DNA of 64,000 bases from Halieaceae bacterium (GCA_026710905.1 JAPOQD010000016.1:32107-96106); one strand, 5' to 3'; counted from the stretch's first letter, positions 1 through 9,899 are shown. Numbers and translations are program-made. Notes: generated by a model from the sequence alone, not told the origin.

Positions 1-1
1 G

Positions 2-1924
2 AAAGCGCTCGGCATCTGCCTGACTGTCAGCCTCGTACTGTCATTCCAGGTAGTTGAGGCGGGGGAGGGGGAGGCTCCGATGCTGGCCAGGCAGGTGGAA
101 GCAGGCGCCTTGCCCCCGCTGCATGAGCGCTTGCCCACCAATCCCCTTGTGGTCGAGCCGGTGGAGCGTGTGGGCGATTATGGCGGCGGCTGGCGGTCAG
201 CGTTGCTCGGGGGGAAGGACGACCCCTGGATCAGGCGCACGCTCGGCTACGAGAACCTTATGCGCTGGACGCCGGACTGGAGCGGTGTTATACCCAACAT
301 TGCCGAGTCGGTGGACGTCAACGACAATGCGACCCAATTTACGTTCCACTTGCGCAAGGGCATGAAGTGGTCGGACGGTACGGCATTTACTGCCGATGAT
401 ATTCGATTCTGGTACGAGGACTTATTGCTCAACCCGGATTTCACCCCGACTCCCGCGGAACCGTTCATTAACGCCGATGGATCCCCGGTGCGCTTCGAGA
501 TGCTCGACGAAGTGACCTTTGTTTTCAGCTTCAAAGAGCCAAAAAGTCTTTTCCTGTATTACCTGGCGACGATTCGGAACCTGGACCATGCGCCGATCCG
601 CTATCCGCGACACTATTTCGAGCAGTTTCATCCGCAATACAACCCCGAAATTCAGAATGAGATCGACGCTGCGGGCCAGAGCAACTGGGTTGGCCTGGTG
701 GTGGACAAATCGGAGTTTTGGGCGAACCCGGAAGTGCCGACTCTACACGCCTGGATTTTTACCCGGGGCTATGGGCCGAGCACTTCGGCTAAAGCCGAGC
801 GTAACCCCTACTACTGGAAGGTAGATACGGCGGGTAACCAGCTTCCCTATATCGACGCCCGCCATTTTGATGTGCTGTCGGATCTACAGGTGCTGGTCGC
901 CAAGACTCTCGCCGGAGAAATTGACTTCCAGGATCGCCACCTGGCGGTGCCAACCAACAAGCCATTGCTCTACCACGGAAGGGAGCAGGGCGGCTACGAG
1001 TTCTTCGATGAAACACCTACCAGCCCTAACTACATGGTGTTGATGCTCAATCTGAACCACCCCGAGAAGGCATTGCGCGATATTTTCCAGGACAAGAATT
1101 TTCGTGTCGGGCTTTCGCATGCTGTAAATCGCCAGGCTCTTCTCGACGTACTCTGGTACGGGCAGGGCGAAGTCGCGCAGACCTCTGTACAGCCAAGTTC
1201 CATCTATTACAACGAGCGCCTCGCCAAACAGTACACGGAATACAATCTCGAACTCGCCAACCAGTATCTCGACAAGGTGCTGCTCCAGCGAGGTTCCGAT
1301 GGCATGCGCAGGCGCCCAGACGGCAAACCTTTCTCATTCACTTTCACGTACAGCGCCGCTATCCCCGTGTTCGGCGATGCACTCCTGCTGATCGCATCGG
1401 AGTGGCGCAAGGTGGGCATTGACATGCGCCCGATTGCGCTCGACCGTACGCTTGTCGCAGTGCGCAAGAACGCCGGCGTGCTCGATGGGGTGGTCTGGCA
1501 GCGCGGCGGCGGCGCCGGGCAGGAGGTCGTGCTCGATCCGCGCTGGTGGTTCCCGTTTAATATAGAGAGCTATTACTGGGCGCCGGCCTGGACTGCCTGG
1601 TATCTCAATGCAGATCCGGCAACGGCCCAGGTGCAGCCCGAGAAGCCCCCTGCACCGGCTATGAAACAGATGGAGCTGTACGACCAGTTACTGGCCACCC
1701 CCGACTTCGATGGTCAGGTTCGCATCTTCAAGCAGATCCTGGATATAGCAGCAGAGGAGTTCTGGACCATGGGGATAGCCTGGCCGGGCAAGAGTTACGG
1801 GGTCAAGAAGACCAATTTCAGGAATGTCCCGGAAAACATGCCGGCTTCATGGCTGTATCCCACACCCGGGCCGACCAACCCTGAACAGTACTTTATAGAA
1901 CAGGAAAAAATGTCGCTGCACTGA
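2..1924 (+). CDS. ABC transporter substrate-binding protein, family 5 (5' end cut by window edge)
   Basis: Periplasmic solute-binding protein of the peptide/opine/oligosaccharide (SBP_bac_5) class. The frame is open from base 2, and the first residues (KALGICLTVSLVLSFQVVEA) look like the hydrophobic core and cleavage end of a signal peptide, so the true start lies left of the window. The ATG at base 80 is internal. About 640 residues are visible, long for the family. Family-typical segments include FTFHLRKGMKWSDGTAFTAD near residue 115 and a VGLSHAVNRQALLDVLWYGQG-like stretch in the second half. It is followed by a dehydrogenase gene and then two permeases and an ATPase on the same strand, so it should deliver ligand to that importer. 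The ligand cannot be read from sequence; peptides, opines and modified sugar acids are all possible. Confidence 0.9.
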   Translation, partial: KALGICLTVSLVLSFQVVEAGEGEAPMLARQVEAGALPPLHERLPTNPLVVEPVERVGDYGGGWRSALLGGKDDPWIRRTLGYENLMRWTPDWSGVIPNIAESVDVNDNATQFTFHLRKGMKWSDGTAFTADDIRFWYEDLLLNPDFTPTPAEPFINADGSPVRFEMLDEVTFVFSFKEPKSLFLYYLATIRNLDHAPIRYPRHYFEQFHPQYNPEIQNEIDAAGQSNWVGLVVDKSEFWANPEVPTLHAWIFTRGYGPSTSAKAERNPYYWKVDTAGNQLPYIDARHFDVLSDLQVLVAKTLAGEIDFQDRHLAVPTNKPLLYHGREQGGYEFFDETPTSPNYMVLMLNLNHPEKALRDIFQDKNFRVGLSHAVNRQALLDVLWYGQGEVAQTSVQPSSIYYNERLAKQYTEYNLELANQYLDKVLLQRGSDGMRRRPDGKPFSFTFTYSAAIPVFGDALLLIASEWRKVGIDMRPIALDRTLVAVRKNAGVLDGVVWQRGGGAGQEVVLDPRWWFPFNIESYYWAPAWTAWYLNADPATAQVQPEKPPAPAMKQMELYDQLLATPDFDGQVRIFKQILDIAAEEFWTMGIAWPGKSYGVKKTNFRNVPENMPASWLYPTPGPTNPEQYFIEQEKMSLH

Positions 1925-1957
1925 TCGTCCCTTACCCGCGTAGCCTATAGGTAATTT

Positions 1958-2950
1958 ATGGCAAATCGACTGTTTTTTGTTGCAAGCGATCTTCCCTTCG
2001 AAGCAGACCACTGGCGCCGCCTCGAAGAGGCGATTGCGCCGGACCGTATGCTGGTCGTCGACCCGAAGGACAACGACGCCGTCAGCAGCGCTCTTGAGGG
2101 AGCTGAAGCTGCCATTCTTGCCGGTGACCTAGACGAACGCTTTATCGCAGCGCCTGCATTGAAGTGGGTTCACTGCAATCATGCCGGGCTAACCCGTTCC
2201 GCCAAACCCGAAGTCTTTGAGCGGGGCTTGATCATCACGGGCTCGGCGGGACGCTCGGGGGCAGCGCTGGCGGAGCACGTGATGATGTTTTGTCTGCTAT
2301 TGTGCTCCCGGTACCCCGATTTCTATGAAGCGCAGAAACGCCACGAATGGCGGCGTGCTCCCGGTATGGCGGATTTGCGTGCGCTTTATGGGAGGACCAT
2401 CGGGATCCTCGGCATGGGGCATACTGGCGAGGAACTCGCCAAACGGGCAAAGGCTTTCGAGATGACGGTGCTGGGATACCGTCGGCGGGATCTGCCAGCG
2501 CCAGAGGGGGTCGATCGCATGTATTGCAGCGACCTGGGCGAGGGCATCGATGACATTCTGCAACAGGCGGATATCCTCGCCCTTGTCCTGAACCTCTCAG
2601 ATGCGACCTATCACCTGATTGGCCAGGAACAGATCGCCCGCATGAAGTCTTCCGCCATCATCGTGAACCTGTCCCGGGGCGGCGTCGTCGACCAGAACGC
2701 TCTGATTACGGCACTCGACGAAGGAAGGCTAGCTGGCGCAGGCCTCGACGTCACCGACCCCGAACCGCTGCCCGCCGGGCACCCGTTGTGGGACACAGCC
2801 AACGTGCTCCTCACGCCCCATTTTACGCCGACGCTCCCTGACAAAACAGTGCGTTCACTAGATACCATTATCGAGAATATCCGCCGCTATCAAGACGGGC
2901 GGGAAATGCTCAACCGGCTGAGAGAGGAGGACCTGTGGAGCAAAATCTGA
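1958..2950 (+). CDS. D-2-hydroxyacid dehydrogenase, NAD-binding
   Basis: Cytosolic NAD(P)-dependent oxidoreductase of 330 residues in the D-isomer 2-hydroxyacid dehydrogenase family, which interconverts 2-oxoacids and D-2-hydroxyacids. The Rossmann motif GILGMGHTGEELAKRA lies near residue 148. The conserved NLSRGGVVDQNAL block carries the substrate-binding Arg near residue 240. The block DVTDPEPLPAGHPLW follows, then TPHF with the catalytic His near residue 288. The gene sits inside an ABC importer operon, 33 bases after the binding-protein gene and 40 before the first permease. This suggests that the imported compound, or a product of it, is a hydroxy or keto acid. The exact substrate is unknown. 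Confidence 0.9.
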   Translation: MANRLFFVASDLPFEADHWRRLEEAIAPDRMLVVDPKDNDAVSSALEGAEAAILAGDLDERFIAAPALKWVHCNHAGLTRSAKPEVFERGLIITGSAGRSGAALAEHVMMFCLLLCSRYPDFYEAQKRHEWRRAPGMADLRALYGRTIGILGMGHTGEELAKRAKAFEMTVLGYRRRDLPAPEGVDRMYCSDLGEGIDDILQQADILALVLNLSDATYHLIGQEQIARMKSSAIIVNLSRGGVVDQNALITALDEGRLAGAGLDVTDPEPLPAGHPLWDTANVLLTPHFTPTLPDKTVRSLDTIIENIRRYQDGREMLNRLREEDLWSKI

Positions 2951-2990
2951 CTGCGGCAACTCGCACCCCCTGTTCCCGGGAGCAGAGACC

Positions 2991-3977
2991 ATGCTGACTT
3001 ATGTGCTAAAACGCGTGCTTTTCATGATTCCCACGCTGATCGCGGTTTCGATCGTGGCTTTTGTGCTGATTCAGCTGCCACCCGGCGACTTTGTGACAAC
3101 TCTCGCCGCGCAAATGTCCCAGATGGGCGACACCATCGACCCGACAACACTGGCGATGTTGCGTGAGCAGTACGGGCTCAACGAGCCAGTGTGGAAGCAA
3201 TACTTCATCTGGATATCCAATATTCTTTTGCATGGTGATTTTGGTCGTTCATTTGACTGGGGTGTGCCCGTCTCGGAACTGATCTGGGATCGGCTGGGAC
3301 TGACACTGGTGTTATCCATGACTGCTCTGATTTTCACCTGGGTGGTCGCCCTGCCTATCGGCATCTACTCTGCGGTCAAAAAGTATTCGGTGGGCGATTA
3401 TGTGGCCAGTTTCATGGCTTTTATTGGCCTGGCCATACCCAACTTCCTGCTGGCGCTGATTCTCATGTATCTCTCCTACCGGTTCCTTGGTATCAGCATT
3501 GACGGCCTGTTCTCCCGGGAATACGCCGACGCGCCCTGGAGCTGGGGCAAGGCGCTCGACCTGGGCCAGCACCTCATTGTTCCCGTTATTGTACTGGGCA
3601 CCTCCGGCACCGCCGCGCTGGTGCGCATCATGCGCGCCAACCTGTTGGACGAACTCTACAAACCCTATGTGACCACCGCTCGCGCAAAAGGCCTGTCGGA
3701 GTGGCGACTGATTTTCCGCTATCCGGTGCGGTCGGCCATGAACCCCTTCGTCTCGACCATAGGCTGGACGCTTCCAGAGCTGGTATCCGGGGCCACGGTG
3801 ACCGCCATCGTGCTGAACCTCCCCACTACCGGTCCGCTGTTGCTGAGATCCCTGATCGCACAGGACGTTTACCTGGCGGGGGCGATGATCCTGATGCTAT
3901 CGGTACTCACCATTATCGGCACTTTGATTTCGGATCTATTACTTGCCTGGCTCGATCCCCGTGTCCGCTATCAATAA
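2991..3977 (+). CDS. ABC transporter permease, DppB type
   Basis: Inner-membrane permease of 328 residues in the binding-protein-dependent (BPD_transp_1) family. It starts with the typical MLTYVLKRVLFMIPTLIAVS first membrane helix and has about six hydrophobic segments. The cytoplasmic EAA-like loop is visible as YVTTARAKGLSEWRLIFRYP near residue 225, where it would touch the ATPase. Length and topology match DppB/OppB proteins. It lies between the dehydrogenase and a DppC-type partner 9 bases downstream, so it forms one half of the heterodimeric channel of the importer encoded here. Confidence 0.94.
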   Translation: MLTYVLKRVLFMIPTLIAVSIVAFVLIQLPPGDFVTTLAAQMSQMGDTIDPTTLAMLREQYGLNEPVWKQYFIWISNILLHGDFGRSFDWGVPVSELIWDRLGLTLVLSMTALIFTWVVALPIGIYSAVKKYSVGDYVASFMAFIGLAIPNFLLALILMYLSYRFLGISIDGLFSREYADAPWSWGKALDLGQHLIVPVIVLGTSGTAALVRIMRANLLDELYKPYVTTARAKGLSEWRLIFRYPVRSAMNPFVSTIGWTLPELVSGATVTAIVLNLPTTGPLLLRSLIAQDVYLAGAMILMLSVLTIIGTLISDLLLAWLDPRVRYQ

Positions 3978-3986
3978 GTAGTAACT

Positions 3987-5138
3987 ATGGGCCAAGCAAC
4001 GACAACTGCCCCACATCCCCACGCATCTCCTGATAAAAGCGTTACTGACGGGCGCCTGCAGGGCCTGGAGCGTGCAGGCGCCTGGAGGCTGTTCTGGTGG
4101 AAGTTCAAAAAGCATCGCCTCGCGGTGGGCAGCGGGATCCTGATAATCCTGATATACCTGATATCGATGTTCGCCGAGTTTCTCGCGCCCTATGCGCCGG
4201 GGGACTACGGAGCCCGCTACACCTACGCTCCGCCCCAGGGTCTCCACATCTGGGATGGGGAAAACTTCAGCCTCCATGTCCTCGGCTACGATGTTGAATT
4301 CAACCCCGAAAGTTACGAGCGGGAATTTATTGTAGATCCCGAACAAAAGGTTCCCCTCGGCTTCTTCGTCAAGGGTTCGCCCTATAAGATGTGGGGCCTG
4401 TTTGCATCTGATATTCACTTTCTTGGCCCTCTTGATCCCTCCCAGCCGATGTATCTATTGGGCGCCGACCGCCTGGGCCGGGACATGCTTAGCCGGATCA
4501 TTTACGGCACTCGTGTTTCTATGACGGTAGGTCTGGTGGGGGTCAGTCTCAGCCTGTTCCTGGGTGTATTGCTCGGCGGTATTTCCGGCTATTTCGGTGG
4601 CCATATCGACAACGCCATCCAGCGGCTTATCGAGTTTTTGCTGGCGATACCCACCATCCCGCTGTGGATGGGCCTCGCCGCAGCGATCCCACCGACGCTG
4701 CCACCGCTTCAGGTCTATTTCATGATTACTATCATCCTCTCCCTGGTGGGGTGGACAGGTCTCGCCCGGGTGGTGCGGGGCCGCTTTCTGGCAATGCGCA
4801 ACGAGGATTTCGTTACCGCAGCGCGTCTCGATGGAGCTGGCGAAGTGGGCCTTATCCTGCGACACATGCTGCCGTCATTCTCCAGCCATATTATCGCCGC
4901 GGTCACCCTGGCCATTCCGGTTATGATCCTCAGCGAAACGGCGCTGTCGTTTCTTGGTATCGGCCTCCGTCCGCCGGTGGTGAGCTGGGGCGTGCTTTTA
5001 CAAGAAGCGCAGAACATTCGCTCGGTGGCCACCGCACCCTGGTTACTGACTCCTGGTTTGGCTGTTGTGATCACGGTCCTTGCCCTGAACTTTCTCGGCG
5101 ATGGCCTGCGCGACGCCGCTGATCCTTATGCCGACTGA
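3987..5138 (+). CDS. ABC transporter permease, DppC type
   Basis: Second inner-membrane permease of the importer, 383 residues. After a cytoplasmic N-terminus that includes FKKHRLAVGSGILIILIYL (first helix), there is an unusually long periplasmic segment of roughly 100 residues (about residues 65-150). Then comes the family hallmark LLGADRLGRDMLSRIIYGTR. The EAA loop appears as FVTAARLDGAGEVGLILRHM near residue 275, and the C-terminus LNFLGDGLRDAADPYAD is typical of DppC/OppC. The extended periplasmic loop makes it longer than the usual 280-300 residues and resembles the YejE-like subgroup. It is co-directional with its neighbours, 15 bases before the ATPase gene. Confidence 0.94.
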   Translation: MGQATTTAPHPHASPDKSVTDGRLQGLERAGAWRLFWWKFKKHRLAVGSGILIILIYLISMFAEFLAPYAPGDYGARYTYAPPQGLHIWDGENFSLHVLGYDVEFNPESYEREFIVDPEQKVPLGFFVKGSPYKMWGLFASDIHFLGPLDPSQPMYLLGADRLGRDMLSRIIYGTRVSMTVGLVGVSLSLFLGVLLGGISGYFGGHIDNAIQRLIEFLLAIPTIPLWMGLAAAIPPTLPPLQVYFMITIILSLVGWTGLARVVRGRFLAMRNEDFVTAARLDGAGEVGLILRHMLPSFSSHIIAAVTLAIPVMILSETALSFLGIGLRPPVVSWGVLLQEAQNIRSVATAPWLLTPGLAVVITVLALNFLGDGLRDAADPYAD

Positions 5139-5153
5139 CCTGGAAACGCTGCA

Positions 5154-6905
5154 ATGACAGAAACAAGTAACGATAATTCCACAGTCCTTTCCGTAACTGG
5201 CCTCTCGGTCGATTTCCCCTTGCAGAGGGGTGTGGTGCATGCGGTGCGCAACGTCAGCTTCGATCTCAAGCGAGGCAGAACTCTCGCCCTTGTTGGCGAA
5301 AGTGGCTCGGGCAAATCAGTCAGCGCCCGCTCGCTGATTCAGTTGGTGGAAAGCCCGGGCCGCATTGTCGCTGGCGAGGTCCGCTTGCTTACCGGCGACA
5401 CGCCGGTGGAAATCACCAGGTTGGGCCCCAAGAGTCCGCTGATCCGGGCCATCCGGGGTCGGCGTATCGGGTTGATATTCCAGGAGCCGATGTCGGCGCT
5501 GTCGCCGCTGCATACAATCGGCGACCAGATTGACGAGGCTATCCAGTTACATTTGCACGTGGAAAAAGCGGAGGCGCGCAAGCGTACTATCGAACTAATG
5601 CGCCAGGTAGAGATTCCTGCGCCGGAACAGATTGTCGACCGCTATTCCTTCGAGTATTCCGGCGGCATGCGCCAGCGGGTCTGTATCGCCATGGCCCTGG
5701 CCTGTGATCCGGAAATCCTGATCGCAGACGAACCCACCACGGCGCTGGATGTCACCACCCAGGCGGAAATCCTCGACCTTATCAAACGCCTTCAACAACA
5801 GCTTGGAATGGCGGTACTGCTGATCACCCACGACATGGGCATCGTAGCGGAAGTCGCGGAGGAAGTGGCAGTGATGTGCCAGGGTGAGATCGTCGAGAGC
5901 GGGAATGTGGACAATATCTTTCACGCTCCCCAGCACCCCTACACTCAGCGCCTGCTGGGGGCTACCCTCAAGTTGGAGCAGGCTTCCGAGCTGAGATTGG
6001 ACACAGCAACCGGGAGCGGGTCGAAACTCATTCTATCAGTACGTAACCTGTGCAAACATTTCGAGCAGGGCGGTGGCTGGTTCAGGAAGAAAACCCCTGT
6101 AGTGAAAGCCGTTGAAGATGTGAGTTTCGACCTCCATCGGGGCGAGAACCTGGGTATCGTCGGGGAGAGCGGCTCGGGCAAAACGACTGTCGGCCGCATG
6201 ATCATGCGTATCCTTGAGCCCACCTCCGGCGCAGTCCGGTACACCGGCGATGACGGAGCGGGTGATAGCGATGTGCTGAAACTCACGAAGAGTGAGCTGA
6301 AACGCTACCACGCCGCAGTGCGGCTTGTATTCCAGGACCCCTTCGCCTCGCTGAATCCCCGCATGACGGTGAAGCAGATCGTCGGTGACCCGCTGATGAT
6401 CAACAAAATTTCCCGCGGTCGGCCGTTGCAAGAGCGGGTAGCGGAACTGCTGGAAATGGTGGGGCTTTCGGCCGACATGATGGACCGTTATCCCCACGCA
6501 TTTGCGGGCGGGCAGCGGCAGCGTGTCGGCATTGCCCGGGCGTTGGCGCTGGAGCCCCGGGTGATCATTGCCGATGAGGCGACATCTGCTCTCGATGTCT
6601 CGGTCCGCTCGCAGATTCTCGACCTGTTGCTGGATCTGCAGAAGCGGCTCGACCTGAGTTTTATCTTCATCGCTCACGACATATCCGTCGTGCGCTATTT
6701 TTGCGACCGGGTACTGGTGATGCGCCAGGGCCGGGTAGTAGAGGTCGGTGATGCGGAAACTATCTGTACGGCGCCGGCGGAGCCCTATACACAGGCGCTG
6801 ATTTCGGCGGTTCCCAATCCCGACCCGAGAAACAAGCGCATGCTGCATAGAACCCGTTTTAATTCGGTCCTGGCCGGCAAGGCTAGCGCGGCGCCAATCA
6901 ACTAA
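5154..6905 (+). CDS. ABC transporter ATP-binding protein, two fused nucleotide-binding domains
   Basis: Cytoplasmic ATPase of 583 residues with two complete nucleotide-binding domains, as in YejF/GsiA. Domain 1 has Walker A GESGSGKS (residues 48-55), signature SGGMRQRV, Walker [13 protein letters not shown] and switch His in LLITHD. Domain 2 repeats these as GESGSGKT (about residue 345), [20 protein letters not shown] and FIFIAHD. Each domain ends with the oligopeptide-type tail ([10 protein letters not shown] and [14 protein letters not shown]). Both sites keep their catalytic residues, so both should bind ATP. It powers the permease pair encoded just upstream. The fused form explains why only one ATPase gene is present. 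Confidence 0.95.
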   Translation: MTETSNDNSTVLSVTGLSVDFPLQRGVVHAVRNVSFDLKRGRTLALVGESGSGKSVSARSLIQLVESPGRIVAGEVRLLTGDTPVEITRLGPKSPLIRAIRGRRIGLIFQEPMSALSPLHTIGDQIDEAIQLHLHVEKAEARKRTIELMRQVEIPAPEQIVDRYSFEYSGGMRQRVCIAMALACDPEILIADEPTTALDVTTQAEILDLIKRLQQQLGMAVLLITHDMGIVAEVAEEVAVMCQGEIVESGNVDNIFHAPQHPYTQRLLGATLKLEQASELRLDTATGSGSKLILSVRNLCKHFEQGGGWFRKKTPVVKAVEDVSFDLHRGENLGIVGESGSGKTTVGRMIMRILEPTSGAVRYTGDDGAGDSDVLKLTKSELKRYHAAVRLVFQDPFASLNPRMTVKQIVGDPLMINKISRGRPLQERVAELLEMVGLSADMMDRYPHAFAGGQRQRVGIARALALEPRVIIADEATSALDVSVRSQILDLLLDLQKRLDLSFIFIAHDISVVRYFCDRVLVMRQGRVVEVGDAETICTAPAEPYTQALISAVPNPDPRNKRMLHRTRFNSVLAGKASAAPIN

Positions 6906-6977
6906 CGAGATACAAATTTATCGAAATCATGCGCAGCGAGGCGCAACCAGGTTAACTTAGTGAAAGGAGAAAAGGTT

Positions 6978-7865
6978 ATGAATATCGGTTTTATTGGCTT
7001 GGGTGTTATGGGTCGGCCCATGGCGCAACATCTTATTGAGGGCGGTCACACTGTCCTGCTGAATCGGGTTAAGGATGTGTCCCAGCATCTGGTAGAAAAA
7101 GGCGGCCAGGCTGTCGCTACCGCCAGGGAGGTCGCCGAGGCTTCCGATATCATTATCTTGATGCTACCCGATACACCTGATGTTGAGGCTATTCTGTTCG
7201 GTTCAGATGGTGTCGCGGAAGGCCTTTCCAGCGGCAAGACCATTGTGGATATGAGCTCTATTTCCCCGGTTGCCACCAAGGAACTTGCCAGCAAAATTAA
7301 CCAACTGGGCTGCGGCTATCTGGACGCACCGGTTTCGGGTGGTGAAGGTGGTGCAATTGCCGGCACACTGTCGATTATGGTGGGCGGTGAGCAGTCCGAC
7401 TTCGACAAGGTTTTGTCGGTATTTGAACTGATGGGTAAGAACATCACTCTGGTCGGTGGAGTGGGGGATGGCCAGACCGCCAAAGTTGCCAACCAAATTA
7501 TTGTGGGCCTGACGATCGGTGCCGTTGCTGAAGGCCTGCTGTTTGCCTCAAGGGCGGGTGCCGATCCGGCGAAAGTACGCGAGGCCCTGATGGGTGGTTT
7601 CGCCTCATCCAAAATTCTGGAAGTTCACGGCGAACGCATGATCAAGCGTACTTTTGATCCGGGTTTTCGAATTTCACTGCACCAGAAGGATCTGAATAAC
7701 GCCCTGTCCGCCGGCCGCAGCCTGAACCTGCCGCTGCCGGCGACAGCGCAGTGCCAGGAGCTGTTCAATACCTGTGCCGCGCAGGGCGATGGTGAACTGG
7801 ATCACTCTGGATTGGTGAAGGCTCTCGAGACCATGGCGGCACACAAAACCGCCGGAGAGGCGTAG
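6978..7865 (+). CDS. beta-hydroxyacid dehydrogenase, 2-hydroxy-3-oxopropionate reductase (GarR) type
   Basis: NAD(P)-dependent dehydrogenase of 295 residues in the 3-hydroxyisobutyrate/tartronate semialdehyde reductase family. Visible motifs are the N-terminal Rossmann site IGFIGLGVMGRPMAQHL, the substrate loop DAPVSGGEGGAIAGTL near residue 120, and the catalytic-lysine block GDGQTAKVANQIIVG near residue 168. I chose the ATG at 6978 because AAAGGAG (6963-6969) sits 8 bases upstream; a GTG at 6960 is in frame but adds only six residues. It is last in the importer operon. Its 3' 113 bases (7753-7865) are duplicated at 10725-10837. A hydroxyacid substrate is likely, but its identity is open. Confidence 0.92.
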   Translation: MNIGFIGLGVMGRPMAQHLIEGGHTVLLNRVKDVSQHLVEKGGQAVATAREVAEASDIIILMLPDTPDVEAILFGSDGVAEGLSSGKTIVDMSSISPVATKELASKINQLGCGYLDAPVSGGEGGAIAGTLSIMVGGEQSDFDKVLSVFELMGKNITLVGGVGDGQTAKVANQIIVGLTIGAVAEGLLFASRAGADPAKVREALMGGFASSKILEVHGERMIKRTFDPGFRISLHQKDLNNALSAGRSLNLPLPATAQCQELFNTCAAQGDGELDHSGLVKALETMAAHKTAGEA

Positions 7866-8013
7866 TCTGTTCCGCGGCTGGCGGCTGGCGGCTGGCGGCT
7901 CGCCGGCCCGCCTCAACCCGACCCGGGAAATTGCAGGTTGAAGCGGGCGGGTGCGAACATCGCGCAAACTGGAATTCAACAGCCAGAGGCCGTTTCTATG
8001 CCCTATATTGCCG
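7866..8013. other. Convergent intergenic region with short tandem repeat and hairpin
   Basis: This gap lies between a plus-strand and a minus-strand gene that converge. It begins with about four copies of the 7-mer GCGGCTG (7873-7900). It then has a 12-bp imperfect inverted repeat (7907-7918 with 7936-7947, one mismatch) that could act as a two-way transcription stop. No T-run follows, so it is not a textbook intrinsic terminator. Confidence 0.4.
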
Positions 8014-9345
8014 TCAGTCCATCTCCCGCATCCCGATAAACGCCACACACAGCCCCGCTGCGAACGCCGGAAGCGCGAAATAGAAAAACAGTGACGGCAT
8101 CGAGAATCCGGCCGCCATCATCACGCCAGCCAGCGAGGGGCTCAATACCGCCCCCGTCCTGCCGAGACCCGCCGCCCAGCCGAGTCCGGTGCCGCGCACC
8201 TGTACCGGGTAGACAATCATCGCCACGTTATACAGGTTTCCGAAGGCGCCGAACATCGCGCTGCCGGTTACCAGCAGCATCAGCCAGATCAGGTAGAAAG
8301 GCATACTGGCAAGCGATTGATGAACGCCGCTGAGTGTTGCCATGCAGATGCCGCCGATGATAAATGCGCCGATAAGGATGCGCTTGAGCGGCCACCAGGT
8401 GGCGAGCCAGCCGATGAGAATATTGCCGAAAATCGCACCGGCAGGCAGTGCGGTGGTGCCCTGGATCGCCGCCTGCTGGGAGAGCCCAGCCCCGGTGAGC
8501 ACCTTGGGCATCCAGCTGCTGATAAAATAAACGGTGAGAAAGGCGAGAAAAAACGCGCTCCACAGCAGCAGTGTGGTCCTGCCCCGGCCGTGAGTCAGCA
8601 GGGATTTTACCGTGGCGGGTTCCCGCTTTCGCGCCTCTGCAACCTGCGGTAATTCCGCCACTGCGCTCTGGCCGACATAGGCCAGCGTGCGGTTCACCTT
8701 TGCCAGCACCCTCTCCCTCCCGCGCTGGATAACGAAGGCTATGGATTCAGGGACGAGGAACTGCACCACTACCGCGGTGGCAATGGTCAATCCTCCGGTG
8801 TACATGAAGATCGCGCGCCAGCCCGCATCGACGATAATCTCCGCGACGATCAAACCGCCGGCAAAGCCGCCGAAGTTCGCCGCGGCGAGCAAAACCGCTA
8901 TCACCAGGGTGCGGTACTTGAGTGGGCTGAATTCCCCTACCAGCGCCGGCAGGGTGGCGATCAGCGCACCGAGGGCGAGCCCCGCGGTTACACGCCAGAC
9001 CACCAGTTGCGTCACGGAAGCGCTGTAGGCCACGGCGAGAGTGCCCAGCCCCGCAATCAACAGGGCGGTGCTGACCACAGTTTTGCGGCCGAACTTGTCT
9101 GAGAGCCCGCCGAGCAACATCGCCCCGAAGGCCATGCCGAACAACCCGGCGCTGAACACAATACCCAACTCGCTCGGCGACACCGCGAGGTCCTCGCTGA
9201 TCGCCGGTGCGGTGTAGGAAATAATGACGATATCGAAGCCTTCGATCATGCTGGCGACCATGCAGAGGAAAAGGATCAGCCACTGCATGGGTGAGATTTT
9301 CGTCGGATGCAAAAGGTCGTCCGGCGAGGCGGGCTTGTTGCTCAT
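8014..9345 (-). CDS. MFS transporter, aromatic acid:H+ symporter (PcaK-like)
   Basis: Twelve-helix inner-membrane transporter of 443 residues in the AAHS branch of the major facilitator superfamily, which takes up protocatechuate, 4-hydroxybenzoate and similar acids. The first helix contains EGFDIVIISYTAP, matching the DGFD-type motif of PcaK (with E for the first D). The 2-3 loop is GGLSDKFGRKTV, the MFS signature. Helix 4 has WRVTAGLALGALIATLPALVGEF. It is transcribed alone on the minus strand, about 3 kb from the ligC end of the protocatechuate 4,5-cleavage operon, and is the obvious candidate importer for that pathway. Substrate specificity is inferred from family and location. Confidence 0.9.
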   Translation of the reverse strand: MSNKPASPDDLLHPTKISPMQWLILFLCMVASMIEGFDIVIISYTAPAISEDLAVSPSELGIVFSAGLFGMAFGAMLLGGLSDKFGRKTVVSTALLIAGLGTLAVAYSASVTQLVVWRVTAGLALGALIATLPALVGEFSPLKYRTLVIAVLLAAANFGGFAGGLIVAEIIVDAGWRAIFMYTGGLTIATAVVVQFLVPESIAFVIQRGRERVLAKVNRTLAYVGQSAVAELPQVAEARKREPATVKSLLTHGRGRTTLLLWSAFFLAFLTVYFISSWMPKVLTGAGLSQQAAIQGTTALPAGAIFGNILIGWLATWWPLKRILIGAFIIGGICMATLSGVHQSLASMPFYLIWLMLLVTGSAMFGAFGNLYNVAMIVYPVQVRGTGLGWAAGLGRTGAVLSPSLAGVMMAAGFSMPSLFFYFALPAFAAGLCVAFIGMREMD

Positions 9346-9599
9346 GTGGTCCTCTTGAGTCAGGTTTTAGCTTTTTCCTGGATTTAGGTCGCATCTTAGC
9401 AAAGCAGACGCCATACCGGGATGGGACGACACAGGTAGCGTTCGAACCCGTTGATTTCATAATTATCAGTGCCCGTGGCGGCGTGCCTACTGGGGGCGAC
9501 CAGTGCCGAAGGGATGCACAAAGTAATAAAAATCGAATAATCCCCCGAGTAATCGTAGAGCGCGCCGGCGAGCATCGGACCGACACCACCGGCGGCAGT

Positions 9600-9824
9600 T
9601 TGCAGAACCTCACTGATGAAGAGCTGGAGTTGATGCTAGGGGTGAACCTGCGCGGCCCACTGTATGTTGCCAGTGAGGCGGCGAAGCGCCTGGGTGACGG
9701 TGGCAGGGTGATCAATATCGGCGAGGCCGGGGAGATAGCCAGCGTAGTCACCTTCCTGGCCTCGCCCGAAGCGAGCTGGGTTTCCGGGGCCCACATACTC
9801 GCCAACGGTGCGGCCAATGCTTGA
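9600..9824 (+). pseudogene. Remnant of a short-chain dehydrogenase with internal deletion
   Basis: In-frame sequence reads LTDEELELMLGVNLRGPLYV, then AAKRLGDGGRVINIG, and then jumps directly to EIASVVTFLASPEASWVSGAH and ILANGA. These are recognisable middle and C-terminal pieces of a 3-oxoacyl-ACP-reductase-like SDR. The roughly 60-80 residues that normally separate them, including the YxxxK active site, are missing, as is the N-terminal nucleotide-binding half. The 250 bases upstream (9346-9599) hold no other recognisable gene. I read it as a decayed gene with an internal deletion, not a functional short protein. Confidence 0.6.
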
Positions 9825-9899
9825 CTGTATATCGATTTAGGGTAGCGGTTGCTATGATAAAATCGGTCCGAAATCGCCATTACTACTGAAGGTAGACCT

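Noticed and set aside
6036..6848. A 270-codon open frame opposite the ABC ATPase gene
   Set aside because: The ATPase has all its motifs in the plus frame; this is antisense shadow coding caused by codon bias.
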